In this document: positions 1 to 9,690 of the stretch, piece by piece | How positions within the stretch are numbered: position 1 is the stretch's first letter | How the letters are laid out: each line of letters opens with the position of its first letter | Assembly (NCBI GenBank): GCA_021732745.1 | Contig: JAKFUK010000004.1 | Coordinates: 124,001-188,000 of the forward strand | Length of the DNA stretch: 64,000 nt | Reading direction: 5' to 3' | Origin: Nevskia sp. | GTDB lineage: Bacteria > Pseudomonadota > Gammaproteobacteria > Nevskiales > Nevskiaceae | Notes under the pieces: model-generated | Database searches by the model: none | What the model saw: only the letters and a program-made list of their open reading frames with translations | What the model was told of the DNA's origin: nothing | Made by a program: the position numbers and the translations under genes

Positions 1-3000
1 GCGGCAATGCGCTGCTTATCAAGACTGAGTAACTCCCCAGATGCCGTGTCGCGCTGAAGTTGCCAGTCCTCCAGCCTCCGTTCGTAACTCGCCAATGTCG
101 CGGTGATACCCGCGGCCGTCTGGTCCTTGTCGCCCTCAACCGCCAGTTTGTCTGCAAAGAAGTTCTGCGAATTCGCGAACAGTTCTCCGCTGATAGTGAA
201 GGCGTTGTGTGGGGATCCGAATGCACCATTGACACCTAGCGTAAATCGAGGGAGCGTTGAAGCAATTGCTGCGGCCGACTTCATCGCAGCCACACGCGTC
301 CTGACCATCAACCCGCTACGAATCCCTTCGATCGACTCAAGCTCCTTGGGTGACGTCCCCTTTGCGATCCGCTCCAAGTACCACGACTGCCGCGTCTGGA
401 TGTTCGCGATCTGTACCGTGATCGCCTCGAGCTGCGTCGTTGCTTCCTTGATCTGCTCGTCCCGGATATCCATGTTGAGGCGCGTCGCCTGGAGATCGAG
501 GCGAGATCGGAGCAATGACAGCTCCTCGGCATCTCGCTTCTCCAACGCCTGAAGCAGCTCCGACCCCAAGGTCCTGAGTTCGACAGCAACTTCATTGGCC
601 TTCTGCAGCATGACCGAGAATCGGTAATGAGACCTCGGCTGATTCAAGCCCGCCATGATCTGGTCGAACGACAGGCCGGCCGCACCGGCACGGGCAAGGA
701 GCGCAGGGTCGATGGGCGGGGCAAACAGCGATGGGATCCGGAACACGCCGTCGATGTTCAGGCAGTTTCTGACCTTGTAGAGCCTGTCCGCAACCCTGTC
801 CCACAAATCAAAAAGCTTCTCATTCGGCGGAATACAGAAGTACTCGTTGTAGAAATTCAGGTGTGGCGAGTCTGGCTCCTCGTTCTCCTCGCACTCGGAG
901 ATGTCACTGACTTCCCCAAGCAACTGATCGAGATACGCACTGAGTTCGTCGTCACGTTGGTCGATGAGCTGCTGGAGTTGCAAGTAGTTTTGCGCTCCAG
1001 ATGCAGCTGCAGAGCCTCGGTCACACATGGTGATATCGTTTCGTGGACGTCGCCCCAACAACCTCGCTGCAAGTACGTACAACTGCGATGCAGCAGTGAT
1101 GTCCTCGCGAGTGTCGGATCGAAAACGCGCGTCACCCCAAGCAATGAGCACGTCGATGTATCGGTAAACAACAGCCTTCTGGAACGCAGTCCAGCGACCA
1201 CGTGCGACTTGGAACGGAAGGTTCGGCTTCCTCCGCCAAGCCATGATCGAATCGACGAGGTCTTGCAGTGCCGAGGTCTGGACTTGTTTGCCCCACTTCT
1301 TTGGATCCAGAAGTACCTCGACCAGGTGTCCCTTGTAGCTTTCCTCCATGCCGGTGCGAAATGGCCTCATCTTCCAGAACTGTCGACGAACCCCGTCGGC
1401 ATCGGTGCTCGTCCCTTCGTCCACGCCGATGGGGTCAAAGATGTAGTGGAACCAGCGCATCGAATCTTCGAATTTCGCCTCACTTGCAAACTTGAGTGCG
1501 ATCATCAATGGCGCGTGGTAAAAGACCTCCCAGTTGTAGCTGGCATAGGCGTCGTATGTATCATCATAGGCGAGCGCGTAACAGCCGAATCGTTCAATGG
1601 CTGACGTGCTGAGTCTGGTGCTTGTCCGGCCTCGGTAGACGGTTTCACGCTTCGTCTGCTGAAGCTTGCCGTTGAAGACTGTCGCGACGCCTCTTGCCTC
1701 CACGCGATTCACCAGTTCGCAGGCCATCGGGTGATGAGTTCGAGCGGCCATTTCAAACGGGGGCAATGAACTGCCATCGTTGGGGCTGTAGCTCGAAACG
1801 GCTGCCAGTAGATCGGCCAGAGCACCGACGCTGGTCAGCGGTGCAGCTTTCGACAGCGCAGCAAGTACTTCCTTGGCCCACGCGGCCTTGTTGGCATTGG
1901 GACGCCAGACTTTTTCCTGTACCTCTTCCGTCAGAAGCGCGTCGCGCAACGCAGCCATGCTCCTCGAGATGTGTCGCGCATTGACCCGCGTGCTACCGGC
2001 AGTATCCTTGCTTGAGAAATTTGGTCGAACAACGATGTCGACGGCGTCGTCCGCGTAGAAGAATGGCAGGCCAAGTCCCATCGTGAAGATTCCATCTGCA
2101 GACGGGGGCACGAGTGCTGCCCTAGCCGCTGCGATGGCGGCATCAAGCAAGCTGACCTGCGTCGCTGGAGTTACCGCAAAGCGCCCTGGCGTCGGATCGA
2201 CGCCCGGTGCCGTTGCCAGCTCCTTGAGAATGGAAGGGTGTGCGCTTGCGATGGCGTTGGCGGCTCCTTCGACGAGGATCAACTGCTGATTGGTGCTGCC
2301 CTTCAGCTCGATCTGACGAGCGCCTTCTGAGCTCGCCTTGTCCACGACAGGATAGGCAAAAAAATCGCTGCTGCTTACCCGTTCAGCCTGCGCAACGCCC
2401 AAACAGCTTTGTAGCGAAAACGAGCCGATGACGTGCCGCTTTGCGGTGTTCTCTTCCAGCTGAGGCTCGAATGCCGTCACCAGTATTTCCGGGAGGCCGT
2501 AATCCTGGAATGTAAGTTGGAGGCGATCGATGACAAAATCGGCGGCCAGTTTCGACATCGCCACAGATTTAGGTGGCCACTCTAGTTGCCGAGGGCTCGT
2601 ACGCTTCGGCTGCCAGCCTTCATTCGCCTTCTGGCTGGTCGTGAGTTGCAGCTTCCAGCAGACGCTTGGCTCCTCGATGCCGGAGACCGTGTAAGTATCT
2701 TCCTGCTTTACTGCATCTTCCCGCTTTACGGTGGTGAACGTGCTGGGTACTTTCGGACGATCCTGCTCGTGCTTCGCCGTCATCCACCCTAGACAGAGTC
2801 GGCCTCCGCGCTTGAACAGCAAGATATGCTGGCTGTCGATTTCCAAGTCGACCAAGTCCCACGGGGTCCAGTGCCTCTCGTCAACCCATTGCCGATAGTA
2901 GTAGCGATAAGGCTCTGAAGGTGTTCGAGCCAAGATGTGCATAACGGGCTCGTTCGCATCAAACTCGTAGTACGTGGCTACCACATCGAGCCGAGCGACA

Positions 3001-6000
3001 TCATGCAGCTTGTGGAGGTAGCGGGCGAAAGCCAATTCGGCATTTTCATTGGTGAGTTCCCCTTGGTTGAGGTCACTCTCCAACTCCTCAAAGAACCGGG
3101 ACTTGTCGTCTCTCACTTCCGGTTCCATCCAGTTTTCGGGATACAGGAAGATCTTTCGGCATGCCTCCCATACTCTGTATGACTGCATCCACTTCCACTG
3201 CTTCCAGTCAACCAGCTCGTTCGCGGGTATCCGCCAACCGGCCTCCAGTCCCATGGTGCAACGCTGCGCGAACTGCTGCACGACGGCGTGAGCCTGGACG
3301 ATTCGGGACGTAGTCATGCAGGCCGACATCTGCGTATCCAGCAGCAGGTACTCGTACAAGCTGTCAGCGGAGGGTTGATTCGGGTTCGCCGACCAAGACT
3401 GTCCTGTCTGGCTCAGCAGAAGCGCGACTAGCGCATCGCGCTTCTGTTCACGCAGCTTGTTCTGCCCTTTTCGAACATTGATCGACCAAGCATCGTCGCT
3501 GAACCGTTTGCGCAGGCTTGAGCGAAGTTTTCCACTTGCAGCCAGCAAACCATTTTCTTCACGCTGTCGCAGTGAGTCGGCTACTTCGCGGAGCTCGTCA
3601 ATAGGAAGGCCTGACCGCGTGAGAAACTCACTGACCACGCTCAGCCATGATAGCGTCGCTGGCTTTAGTATCAGGTTTCTATTGCCAGCTGCGACAAGCA
3701 GCACCTCCGTAGTGCCAGCGTCCCGACCCAACAATCGGTCCAAAGCTACACACAGGTTCGCCCACTTCTTCTTGCCATCGTCTGTAGCGGGATCAAAACC
3801 AACGAGGAGAGGCTCAAGTACGTTCCTTCGCAGCGAGACTAACCCACCTGCTGCAGCAGGATGCGTCACATCGGGAGTGCCCTTGAAAGCCTTTGACCAT
3901 GCACACAACAGGCGCCATTTCGAAACCAGTTGCGGACGTGACGGAACCGCAGCGGATTTATTCTCAGCGTTTGCCAAGAGATCACTAGGAGCCATGATTC
4001 CCAATTGATCGGATGGTGGCGCGGATCCGATCGCATTCTGCTTTTCATACAGCCAGCGGAGCGTCGAAGCGTCAATCGCAAAAGCCTCAGTGATGTGCGA
4101 AAACCCATGTATCGCATTGATTAGTGCGAACGCATTCTTCAGCGGTGCGTCACTGCTCAGTGCCTCGAGACTCAATTTGGCAGGCCCAAGCCATGCCTTT
4201 TCGAGCACGGTGAGGTCGAGCTCGAGCCACCAGTCTGCTGCATTCTTGTCTTTCGGTCCGGCAGGAGTGGCGTTGAGTAGCGCCCAGGCGGTGTGCTCTT
4301 CGGTTGAAAGCGCCTGCGAAAGCGCTGTCGAAAGGGCTGCTCGCCTGTCCTGCATGAAGGTGAACCGATCCAACGGCTGGCAGAGCAGGAAGCTGGCGAG
4401 CGGGACATTGATTTTCGGCGGATTTTCCGCACCTGCGGAGCTGGGCTGGCTCTGTCGAGCATGCTGAGCCGCTTCGGCCTCTAGCCACGGCCGTAGGCGA
4501 GACTCGATGTTCTCTTCTGACAGTCCGATCCACTGCAAAATTGGTGCGAACAGATTGACGATCCAGCTTGCGACATCACGCCGAAGCAAACCGGCGTCGC
4601 CGGTCTTTCCTTCGTGGGGCAGCTTGTCCAACTCGCTTTCGATTTGTTCCAGGGATTCGGCCAGCAGCGTGGTTGCTCGAAAGCAGGTCCTACCCAAGGC
4701 GAATGCCTTCACTTCATCTCGCCGCAAGCCTGCGAACGCGACCTGCATTCTTGGAAGCAGGCGTCTTACGGGCTCGGTCAACAGGCTCAGCTGGTCCAGC
4801 CACGACACTTCCTTGCCTTCGACGAGGCCGAGTTGCTTTTCCGACCATTCCTTCAGGCCATCCGCATTTGTCAAGTCACTGAGTGTCAACAGTACCCGGC
4901 TGTTCTTCTGCTCCAACCGTTGCAGACTTTGGTGCATAGCAAGGACAGTATTCATCGCCAAGCGAGGGCTGGGCGTTAGTTCCTCCTCTTCAGTTGCCGC
5001 TGGATTCTTGGAGCGCGCGTCAAGGATCGCTGCCAATGACGAAGGCGACAGGCCCGCTGCTTCAATCTCCTTCCGAAGGTCGAGCATTTCGAGCGCCACG
5101 CCGGGGTCTTTGAAGGGGTTCCCGTCAACCATGGAAACCAATGCTTTGAGAGCGTTGGTATCGACCCCCGCAGCTCGCTGCAGTATCGAAGCACCATATA
5201 GCTGCGACAAGCCCTCGCGGTTCAAGTCTTTCCAGCTGCTACCCGTACCGAGCCGCGCCTGAACCAGCAGATCCACGTCCGTTGGCGCGACCCTCAGCAC
5301 AGCCGCGAGCATTCCCTGCATCCTTTCTTCCAACGGCATCTGAACCGACTCGCCGAGTGCGGAGCGAATGGTGCTCGCTTGATTTCCCTTTCGAGAATGA
5401 GTCTTTAAGACGGCCAGTGCTTTCTTGTCGAGGTCTACGAAAGGATCAGCGCCGTTGACGCGTCGATCGAGGAAAGTCGAGGACCACTCGTCATGCGCTG
5501 CTCCGTCAAGGGCGGTTGTTCTCAGCCTCGTGAATACCAGCAAAGCGTCATGGGTTCTCAGCCCGAGGCGGTCTCGGCACTCCAGAAACTGGGCGATGCG
5601 AACGGCAGCGTGCTCATCCAGCTTGCTATTACCGATGCTGGGGGAAGACAGCGCCAAGTCCAGATCGGCGATCGTCCAGCCCAGCACCTTGCGAAGGCGG
5701 AGAAACTTTCCGGTGAAGGATGCGCCGTGCTCGTCCTTCCATCGGACGTTGATCTTGGTCGAATCCGCGCTGCACTTGTCACCTTCTACCGGCACCAGCT
5801 CGAAACCGTGCGCTCGGCCAATCGTATGCGTCTGACTCAGCGCAAGAACATCGTCGAACGATACTTGCGAACGCGACAAGAACTCCGATAGTGTCAGATT
5901 TGTCGGGTGATTGACCCCCAACAGCGTGTCCTTCTTGAGCGGCTGGAATACAAGTCCTGCACCTTCGCTCTGCGACATGCCAATCCGGGCTACGGCGTGA

Positions 6001-8963
6001 GACAGGTTCAGCCCCGTGTTCAACGTTGCCCCCCCGAGAGGGGTTTTGGTCAAGACTTCCTGCGGCGTGACCCCAACCAGATCGAGCCACTCGCGGACCT
6101 GGGTCTCGCCCAGCGACCAAGGCAGCGCGTAGCTGCCGGCCACAGGCGTTGTCGCCAAGGTCTCGTAGGCGTTGCGCTCCACATACTGAGGCTCGGATGC
6201 CAAGTCTGCAGCCGACAGCACGGTTTGCGGCTTTAATCTTACGAACCAAGGGTCAACGTCATCATCAATAATCTTTCGTGATGCTTCGAGGGTCACACCG
6301 ATCCGGTCACGGAGCATCCAGCGCTCATGCTTGCAGTCCTTGTCGCTATGCGAATCGTGCACCGCCGATACAAGTAGAGGCTCCTGCAGTTGGATGCCCC
6401 AGGGTTTCAGGGCATCGTCCAGCGCTGCGAAAGCCTGCTGGGGGAATTTTGTGCTGTTCCTTGGCTCCCAGTTCGAGAGCCTGACGTCAACGTCGAACGC
6501 GTTCTTTCCGACCACAAGGCGTTCAAGCACTTCGTTCACGACATCAATGAACGGCATCTCGACAGTTGCGTTTTTGTCATTGAGATCAATTTCCGCAATA
6601 TCCGGACGCCGCTTCAGAAGCAGCTTGAGAGCATTTGTTTCCTCGTTCTCTCCGCTCTTGGTCGAAATGAGTCGTCGGTGCCGCAGGAATTCCAGCACGT
6701 CGGCGAGATAGGCCGCAGGCCCATGAATCGAATCCCCCCAACTGCAAGCTGGCACATCGGTCAGCCCGAACAGATGAGCCAGATCGGGGAAGTCACCGCC
6801 GTCGTGTCCAGCCTTCTGCACCTCCGCGGGCTTTGCCTTGCATTCGCCATCAGCTTGCTCTGTCGCTGTCTCGCTGGCGTCGTCCTTCGCAGGCTTGCAA
6901 GTCGCAGGCAGTTGGGAGGACCGGGTTGCGGCGATGAACTGGGCCCGCGCGTTGGTCTTGCTCCAGGCCCTGCTGTACACGCGTGACAAGACGGCGGGAC
7001 TGAACTCGCCGTCGTCATCCTTGTAACGATCGATAAACCTGCTGCGTCCCATGCGAACAATGTCGCGCGAACCGGTCAGCCGCTCCTTTTTGTCCTTGGC
7101 CCGATTGGCGAGGTGGCATATCAGGCGTTCAGAATTGTCGAAGCCACGCAACATGCTTCGGAGGCCCGCGGTGTCGATCTGGGGTTCGGTTTGCGCCATC
7201 GGATCTGACGCTGCGGTTCCCGCGACCGGGCTTCCGGAGGACGCCTTCAATCCCGCTGACACCAAGTCGGCAATGAAGGTGGGCAGGCCACCCGGCCGTG
7301 GATCGCCGTAGACCTTCACGAGCGCGTTCATCAGCGAAACGATCGTGGCCTCGCTCTTGAGCAGTTCGACTGCGTTCGAACCGACAACCGGCAATTCGGC
7401 GACTTCCCCGCTTTTCGGCCCCGCGATCAACTTGTCTTTCGTCGCGCCGGCCGTCAGTGCGAACACATCGATGCCGACCAATGATCGCCCGGGCCTGAAA
7501 CCGATCGCCCTTGGCGAGCGAAGCCATTCGACGGCTTTTGCGGCTGCTGCACGGCTATCGTCAGACTCGTCGCGAAACCGAGCTCGGATGGTCCTGGCGA
7601 CTTCCACATAAACCTGCTGCGGTCGCGCCCAGAAGTCGGCAACGCCGCTGCCGACATCGCCGGTCGTGATGTTCAGGGAACGCGCCGATGCACCAGACGC
7701 TGCGCTGCCCATCCGAACCGCAAGATAGAGGGCGAGCATCAGCGGCTCGCCCTCCAGCGTGGGCGGGGCCGGGTGGGCGCTGGCGGCCTCGTCGTCTGCT
7801 CGGGGGGCGTGACCAGAGGTCTTGGCGGGAGCAAGGCCCTCGACCTTGCCGATCGGCTTGACATCACCCCCGTCAGCGTTCGCCAACCCGTTGCTGGCGA
7901 TGGCCCGGAGCCTTCGCGCCCAGACGGCCGCGAGCAGCAGTTCGCGATCTGCAGCCGCGAAGCCGCCTGCGCCACTCGCGATGAGCCGCTTCAGTCGTTC
8001 ATTGAACTCGGCTTGCCGCTGCCGCCACTTGGCATCGTCTGGTCGTGCTTCGTCGGCGGGAGGGTCCAGCTCCAATGCCGCGTTCCAAAGACTTTGCGCT
8101 TCCCAAGTGCCGTCTGGTGGACCCGGGCGCAAGCGATAGCTGCCGAGCAACTGTGCCGCCCGTGTCAGTTCGTCAGCTTCAAGCCTGGGCAATTCAAGCA
8201 CGACGGAGCGGCTTGCCGGTTTCGTGAAGTCGATGGCTTTCGGCTCATTAAGCGCGACTAACGTTCGCGGATCGGGCATCCAGACGCCAGCTGTTGCGCG
8301 GTCGGGGAGCAGCTTTCCTATTTCATCAGGTACCAGGAGCCTCGCCTGAGGCCTAGCCGGAGAATGCAGAGCCCAGGCTGGCAAAAGGCACATTCCATCG
8401 CTCGCTTGACCTCCGACCTCTTCTGAGTTGTTCCACTTCATCGCAACCCACGAGTAGATTCTGTTCTCGTGGACGTCGGAGGCTTGCAGGCTCACATCGA
8501 CCAATGATTCGGCGTCTTCCCAAGTCCCAGGACCGTTTGCCCAGGTGGCTACACTGTCAAGCAGTGTCCCAAGATCTTTCCATGCCGCTTCAAGTGTATT
8601 TGAGTCAGCAGCCCGAATATCATCGACTGTCTTCAAGGTCTTGTGGACCAGTACAAGCAAGCCAACCGGCACGCCGTCTAGCTCATTAGCTGGAGCCCCT
8701 GCTGCGCCCAGCGGATCTCGCCATGGCTGGCAGGCTGCGGCAATCTGTTCGAAGTTCAGGTGCAGGGCCTTGTCAGCGACCCTTCTTTTTGCGCGCCTGA
8801 AAAGGGTCTCATGTTCGCCGCCAGCCGGATTGGGAAAGGTCTTGATGGCAAGTTCAAGCACCGGGAAGTTGAACTGGCGCACAACAGGGGACCGTTTTTC
8901 ATCATCGACTGTGACCGTGAAGGCCGCGAGAAGGTGTGCCCAGATCCACTTCTTGTCTGACAT
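1..8963 (-). CDS. Tc toxin A subunit (TcA), C-terminus beyond the window
   Basis: TcA subunits form the pentameric, pore-forming injection device of Tc toxins. The frame is open from ATG at 8963 to the window edge (2,987 codons), so the C-terminal TcB-binding end is missing. Seen: SWGDSIHGPAAYLADV near residue 742, the signature of the VRP1/SpvA-like N-terminal part of TcA; WTPWDLVDLEID near residue 2035, typical of the neuraminidase-like/ABF region; NWEVFYHAPLMIA near 2475 and MRWFHYIFDP near 2500, strongly conserved in TcA; then a long helical, coiled-coil-like stretch rich in L, Q and E. It follows the small membrane protein gene by 61 bases and is probably in one operon with the TcB-TcC gene. 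Odd: the VRP1 motif usually lies near the N-terminus, whereas here some 700 residues precede it. Frame was checked at several points; a local frameshift cannot be fully excluded. Confidence 0.9.
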   Translation of the reverse strand, partial: MSDKKWIWAHLLAAFTVTVDDEKRSPVVRQFNFPVLELAIKTFPNPAGGEHETLFRRAKRRVADKALHLNFEQIAAACQPWRDPLGAAGAPANELDGVPVGLLVLVHKTLKTVDDIRAADSNTLEAAWKDLGTLLDSVATWANGPGTWEDAESLVDVSLQASDVHENRIYSWVAMKWNNSEEVGGQASDGMCLLPAWALHSPARPQARLLVPDEIGKLLPDRATAGVWMPDPRTLVALNEPKAIDFTKPASRSVVLELPRLEADELTRAAQLLGSYRLRPGPPDGTWEAQSLWNAALELDPPADEARPDDAKWRQRQAEFNERLKRLIASGAGGFAAADRELLLAAVWARRLRAIASNGLANADGGDVKPIGKVEGLAPAKTSGHAPRADDEAASAHPAPPTLEGEPLMLALYLAVRMGSAASGASARSLNITTGDVGSGVADFWARPQQVYVEVARTIRARFRDESDDSRAAAAKAVEWLRSPRAIGFRPGRSLVGIDVFALTAGATKDKLIAGPKSGEVAELPVVGSNAVELLKSEATIVSLMNALVKVYGDPRPGGLPTFIADLVSAGLKASSGSPVAGTAASDPMAQTEPQIDTAGLRSMLRGFDNSERLICHLANRAKDKKERLTGSRDIVRMGRSRFIDRYKDDDGEFSPAVLSRVYSRAWSKTNARAQFIAATRSSQLPATCKPAKDDASETATEQADGECKAKPAEVQKAGHDGGDFPDLAHLFGLTDVPACSWGDSIHGPAAYLADVLEFLRHRRLISTKSGENEETNALKLLLKRRPDIAEIDLNDKNATVEMPFIDVVNEVLERLVVGKNAFDVDVRLSNWEPRNSTKFPQQAFAALDDALKPWGIQLQEPLLVSAVHDSHSDKDCKHERWMLRDRIGVTLEASRKIIDDDVDPWFVRLKPQTVLSAADLASEPQYVERNAYETLATTPVAGSYALPWSLGETQVREWLDLVGVTPQEVLTKTPLGGATLNTGLNLSHAVARIGMSQSEGAGLVFQPLKKDTLLGVNHPTNLTLSEFLSRSQVSFDDVLALSQTHTIGRAHGFELVPVEGDKCSADSTKINVRWKDEHGASFTGKFLRLRKVLGWTIADLDLALSSPSIGNSKLDEHAAVRIAQFLECRDRLGLRTHDALLVFTRLRTTALDGAAHDEWSSTFLDRRVNGADPFVDLDKKALAVLKTHSRKGNQASTIRSALGESVQMPLEERMQGMLAAVLRVAPTDVDLLVQARLGTGSSWKDLNREGLSQLYGASILQRAAGVDTNALKALVSMVDGNPFKDPGVALEMLDLRKEIEAAGLSPSSLAAILDARSKNPAATEEEELTPSPRLAMNTVLAMHQSLQRLEQKNSRVLLTLSDLTNADGLKEWSEKQLGLVEGKEVSWLDQLSLLTEPVRRLLPRMQVAFAGLRRDEVKAFALGRTCFRATTLLAESLEQIESELDKLPHEGKTGDAGLLRRDVASWIVNLFAPILQWIGLSEENIESRLRPWLEAEAAQHARQSQPSSAGAENPPKINVPLASFLLCQPLDRFTFMQDRRAALSTALSQALSTEEHTAWALLNATPAGPKDKNAADWWLELDLTVLEKAWLGPAKLSLEALSSDAPLKNAFALINAIHGFSHITEAFAIDASTLRWLYEKQNAIGSAPPSDQLGIMAPSDLLANAENKSAAVPSRPQLVSKWRLLCAWSKAFKGTPDVTHPAAAGGLVSLRRNVLEPLLVGFDPATDDGKKKWANLCVALDRLLGRDAGTTEVLLVAAGNRNLILKPATLSWLSVVSEFLTRSGLPIDELREVADSLRQREENGLLAASGKLRSSLRKRFSDDAWSINVRKGQNKLREQKRDALVALLLSQTGQSWSANPNQPSADSLYEYLLLDTQMSACMTTSRIVQAHAVVQQFAQRCTMGLEAGWRIPANELVDWKQWKWMQSYRVWEACRKIFLYPENWMEPEVRDDKSRFFEELESDLNQGELTNENAELAFARYLHKLHDVARLDVVATYYEFDANEPVMHILARTPSEPYRYYYRQWVDERHWTPWDLVDLEIDSQHILLFKRGGRLCLGWMTAKHEQDRPKVPSTFTTVKREDAVKQEDTYTVSGIEEPSVCWKLQLTTSQKANEGWQPKRTSPRQLEWPPKSVAMSKLAADFVIDRLQLTFQDYGLPEILVTAFEPQLEENTAKRHVIGSFSLQSCLGVAQAERVSSSDFFAYPVVDKASSEGARQIELKGSTNQQLILVEGAANAIASAHPSILKELATAPGVDPTPGRFAVTPATQVSLLDAAIAAARAALVPPSADGIFTMGLGLPFFYADDAVDIVVRPNFSSKDTAGSTRVNARHISRSMAALRDALLTEEVQEKVWRPNANKAAWAKEVLAALSKAAPLTSVGALADLLAAVSSYSPNDGSSLPPFEMAARTHHPMACELVNRVEARGVATVFNGKLQQTKRETVYRGRTSTRLSTSAIERFGCYALAYDDTYDAYASYNWEVFYHAPLMIALKFASEAKFEDSMRWFHYIFDPIGVDEGTSTDADGVRRQFWKMRPFRTGMEESYKGHLVEVLLDPKKWGKQVQTSALQDLVDSIMAWRRKPNLPFQVARGRWTAFQKAVVYRYIDVLIAWGDARFRSDTREDITAASQLYVLAARLLGRRPRNDITMCDRGSAAASGAQNYLQLQQLIDQRDDELSAYLDQLLGEVSDISECEENEEPDSPHLNFYNEYFCIPPNEKLFDLWDRVADRLYKVRNCLNIDGVFRIPSLFAPPIDPALLARAGAAGLSFDQIMAGLNQPRSHYRFSVMLQKANEVAVELRTLGSELLQALEKRDAEELSLLRSRLDLQATRLNMDIRDEQIKEATTQLEAITVQIANIQTRQSWYLERIAKGTSPKELESIEGIRSGLMVRTRVAAMKSAAAIASTLPRFTLGVNGAFGSPHNAFTISGELFANSQNFFADKLAVEGDKDQTAAGITATLASYERRLEDWQLQRDTASGELLSLDKQRIA

Positions 8964-9024
8964 TTATCTCTCCAGTACTGCTGGTATATCGTTCGAGTGG
9001 CTGAGGTTGCAGTTCCGGTTTCTC

Positions 9025-9630
9025 TCAACCTGAATTTGTCGGATCCGGAATCACCGGCGGCAAAACCGGCAGTTCCTCTTGTGCCACGGTGTAGAACAGA
9101 CGAGCGCTGTCGGCGAAGGTCTTTTCGGTGTCACGCCCGCGCCAGAGCGACAGGGCGGTCAGTATGGCCAGCGCGATCAGACCCCATGAGGGCGGCGCGC
9201 CGGCGGTGCCAACGCAGCGCATGACGATGCCGGCGACCAGCCCGATAGCGAATGCCGCGGCCAGCGAGTAGTGCATCGTGTATTCGGCGCGGATCTTGGC
9301 GACCAGAGCACCTGCGTCGGGGCGACGCGTGCGCAACCAGTCGTACTCACGCCAGGGTGCCTTGAAGCCTCGATGCCGTACCCAGCCGCCCATGGTCTTG
9401 CCGATGGGGGCGATCAGGTGGCCCAGCACGAAGCCCACGCCCAGCGGTATGAAGAAGGCGAAGGCGAATGCGTTCTCCGGGTTGAGCTGGCCACCGGCGG
9501 CGACATTGAGCAAGTCCTTCCAACCAGCGCTTGTGTGCAGGGCAGCGACGATGACCAGCAGCACGACGCCCGGGATGACTCGGGCGAGCAGGTCGAAGAA
9601 CATTTGGGGGATCAGGCGAAGCGCTTCCAT
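9025..9630 (-). CDS. Small membrane protein inside the Tc toxin operon
   Basis: Unrecognised 201-residue protein. Four hydrophobic segments are visible, at about residues 10-31, 53-74, 118-140 and 145-163, with a basic stretch (GWVRHRGFKAPWREYDWLR) between the second and third, probably cytoplasmic. The tail is acidic and proline-rich. It lies between the TcB-TcC gene (60 bases upstream) and the TcA gene (61 bases downstream) on the same strand, so it is very likely co-transcribed. Tc loci often carry holin- or export-related small genes; a role in toxin release is a guess from position only, since no holin motif was recognised. Confidence 0.75.
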   Translation of the reverse strand: MEALRLIPQMFFDLLARVIPGVVLLVIVAALHTSAGWKDLLNVAAGGQLNPENAFAFAFFIPLGVGFVLGHLIAPIGKTMGGWVRHRGFKAPWREYDWLRTRRPDAGALVAKIRAEYTMHYSLAAAFAIGLVAGIVMRCVGTAGAPPSWGLIALAILTALSLWRGRDTEKTFADSARLFYTVAQEELPVLPPVIPDPTNSG

Positions 9631-9690
9631 TTATTGACCGTTGGCTAGATTGCAGGGATAGACGATCCAACCAACAAGCAGTGAAGGCCT

